In this document: positions 63,096 through 64,000 of the stretch, piece by piece
How positions within the stretch are numbered: position 1 is the stretch's first letter
Layout: each line of letters opens with the position of its first letter
Origin: Microbacterium gubbeenense DSM 15944
Lineage (GTDB): Bacteria > Actinomycetota > Actinomycetes > Actinomycetales > Microbacteriaceae
Reading direction: 5' to 3'
Assembly (NCBI RefSeq): GCF_000422745.1
Contig: NZ_AUGQ01000002.1
Location: forward strand, 300,048-364,047
DNA: 64,000 bases
Position numbers and translations under genes: made by a program
Notes under the pieces: model-generated
What the model saw: only the letters and a program-made list of their open reading frames with translations
Told to the model about the DNA's origin: nothing
Database searches by the model: none

Positions 63096-63842
63096 TCAGG
63101 TCAATCGTACGTTCAGAAGGATACGGCCGAGCAGCTCTTCGGGGATGAGAGACGTCAGATCGACGATCTCATCCTCCATACGTCCAATGCGGCCCTTCCA
63201 CTGCGCCCCGAGCGAACGGTTGACGCCTCTGTCTCCGAAACCATCGAACCGATCGGAATGACCGCCGGCAACCTGATCCGGACCATGCAGCACGTCCTGG
63301 CCGTCGCCGTTGTGCCCCTCGCTGATCAGCCGTGCACGCTCAGCAGCCTGCAGATCAGCGTCCGTCCGTCCGGATCCGCCGTTTCGTTGGCGAGCCCTGT
63401 AGCCGTTTCGATTTCTGAAGAACTCGTCCGCTGTGAGATCGCGCATGCCCGCCTCCTGCATGCCGAGCTGGCGGTCGAACTCCCGTTGCGAGTGATTGTC
63501 GTTCTTGGCGAACGGCTTGTGCGGCCTGACTTCAGAGGAGAGCTGGTATCTCCCGTCGCCTCGCTGGTGAATCGTTCCGTCATTGACGAGACCGTCGAGT
63601 CGCGGATCGGAACCGCTGCCGCCGCTGTTTCCACCGTTTGAGGGTCCGTGGTGGTCGCCCGGCCCGGTGCCGGGGTCGCTGTCAGTGTGGGATCCGTCGA
63701 AGTCGCGGTTATCGCTCGTGGTGCGCCGGATGTGTGTCGACTGGGTCTCGGAACGCTCTTTGAACGCGCGTCGCATCTTGATGACGGCGTTATCGAGGGC
63801 GTCGAGGATCTCGTCCCCGTTGCGTCTGAGTGCACCCGACAT
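63096..63842 (-). CDS. Ntox15-domain (Tde1-like) nuclease toxin
   Basis: This 248-residue protein has a short helical N-terminus (1-35), a low-complexity Gly/Ser/Asp/His linker (41-80) and a C-terminal domain (about 118-225) that fits Ntox15: REFDRQLGMQEAGMRDLTADE, RNRNGYRARQR, then VLHGPDQVAGG with the HxxD catalytic pair His186/Asp189, and GFGDRGVNRSLGAQWKGRI. Ntox15 is the DNase domain of type VI effector Tde1. Here no type VI genes are seen; delivery in a Gram-positive host would need another route such as ESX. It lacks a signal peptide. The stop is followed by the 129-residue gene. Confidence 0.8.
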   Translation of the reverse strand: MSGALRRNGDEILDALDNAVIKMRRAFKERSETQSTHIRRTTSDNRDFDGSHTDSDPGTGPGDHHGPSNGGNSGGSGSDPRLDGLVNDGTIHQRGDGRYQLSSEVRPHKPFAKNDNHSQREFDRQLGMQEAGMRDLTADEFFRNRNGYRARQRNGGSGRTDADLQAAERARLISEGHNGDGQDVLHGPDQVAGGHSDRFDGFGDRGVNRSLGAQWKGRIGRMEDEIVDLTSLIPEELLGRILLNVRLT

Positions 63843-63862
63843 ACGTGTGGCCCCCTCTTGGG

Positions 63863-64000
63863 TTATCCGGCGAAGATCGGCAGGCCCGCGACCTGGGAAG
63901 CGAACGTGGTCAACAGCTCTTCCTGGTCCGTGCCGCAGTCATCGATCGCGTCGGCGATCTGTTCCATCAAGTCGTAATCCGCGTCATACGTGGGCGTCTC
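63863..64000 (-). CDS. 3' end of an island gene, partial
   Basis: An open frame enters from the right edge and ends at TAA 63863. The last 45 residues include MEQIADAIDDCGTDQEELLT and end SQVAGLPIFAG, an acidic, helical C-terminus. It ends 20 bases before the toxin ATG, so it belongs to the same operon. Its family cannot be judged from this part; a carrier, chaperone or WXG-like partner of the toxin is possible. Confidence 0.6.
   Translation of the reverse strand, partial: ETPTYDADYDLMEQIADAIDDCGTDQEELLTTFASQVAGLPIFAG

Overview
The window is about 70% GC with tightly packed genes, GTG/TTG starts and many 4-base start/stop overlaps. The tiny ribosomal protein bS22 next to an excisionase-type HTH gene, TANNNT -10 boxes placed 6-7 bases before start codons, F420/FMN-type luciferase-like oxidoreductases and a System II cytochrome c maturation set all point to an actinobacterium. 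Protein style and the abundance of GGATCC suggest Microbacteriaceae (Microbacterium-like); this is inference, as no 16S gene is present.

Layout. 0-5.2 kb: an exporter pair, an MMPL transporter with a degenerate ABC-ATPase-like tail (5' end cut) and a YhgE/Pip heptad-repeat membrane protein. 5.2-10.5 kb: an FMN monooxygenase and the fructose PTS operon fruR-fruK-fruA. 10.5-15.6 kb: cytochrome c biogenesis (TlpA/ResA-like, CcdA, ResB, CcsB), DUF3054 and a histidine phosphatase. 15.6-19.7 kb: a hypothetical protein, DUF368 and DedA membrane proteins side by side (both families now linked to polyprenyl-phosphate recycling) and a FUSC protein. 19.7-25.3 kb: aspS, a sulfite-oxidase-fold protein, small stress and redox proteins, bS22. 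25.4-32.1 kb: a two-component system with its ABC exporter, a TetR-controlled ABC exporter and an ArsR regulator. 32.2-45.4 kb: potassium uptake (trkH/trkA), proC, a CDF metal exporter, an LLM oxidoreductase, tadA, a zinc alcohol dehydrogenase, upp, a three-module nuclease/helicase of TM0106 type and nadE. 45.4-53.9 kb: sbcC/sbcD, a HerA-like ATPase, SseB, a small GNAT protein and a receiver-less winged-helix regulator. 54.0-56.3 kb: an AlkA-like glycosylase, a small membrane protein and a secreted transglycosylase. 56.3-61.0 kb: a siderophore ABC importer divergent from a siderophore-interacting reductase, with IdeR/DtxR-like boxes between them. 61.0-64.0 kb: a lower-GC toxin/immunity island with an Ntox15 (Tde1-like) nuclease toxin, a Tdi1-like immunity protein, unknown small genes and a frameshifted remnant.

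Two patterns run through the whole window. First, at least twenty genes have a TANNNT-like -10 hexamer ending 6-7 bases before the start codon, so their mRNAs are probably leaderless. Second, GGATCC occurs roughly 130 times by hand count, about six times the expectation from base composition, mostly as Gly-Ser or Asp-Pro codon contexts.

The most novel-looking features are the Ntox15/Tdi1-like island in a Gram-positive genome with an unassigned gene between toxin and immunity gene, the MMPL/degenerate-NBD fusion paired with YhgE, the DUF368-DedA pair, and two different families of intergenic palindromes.
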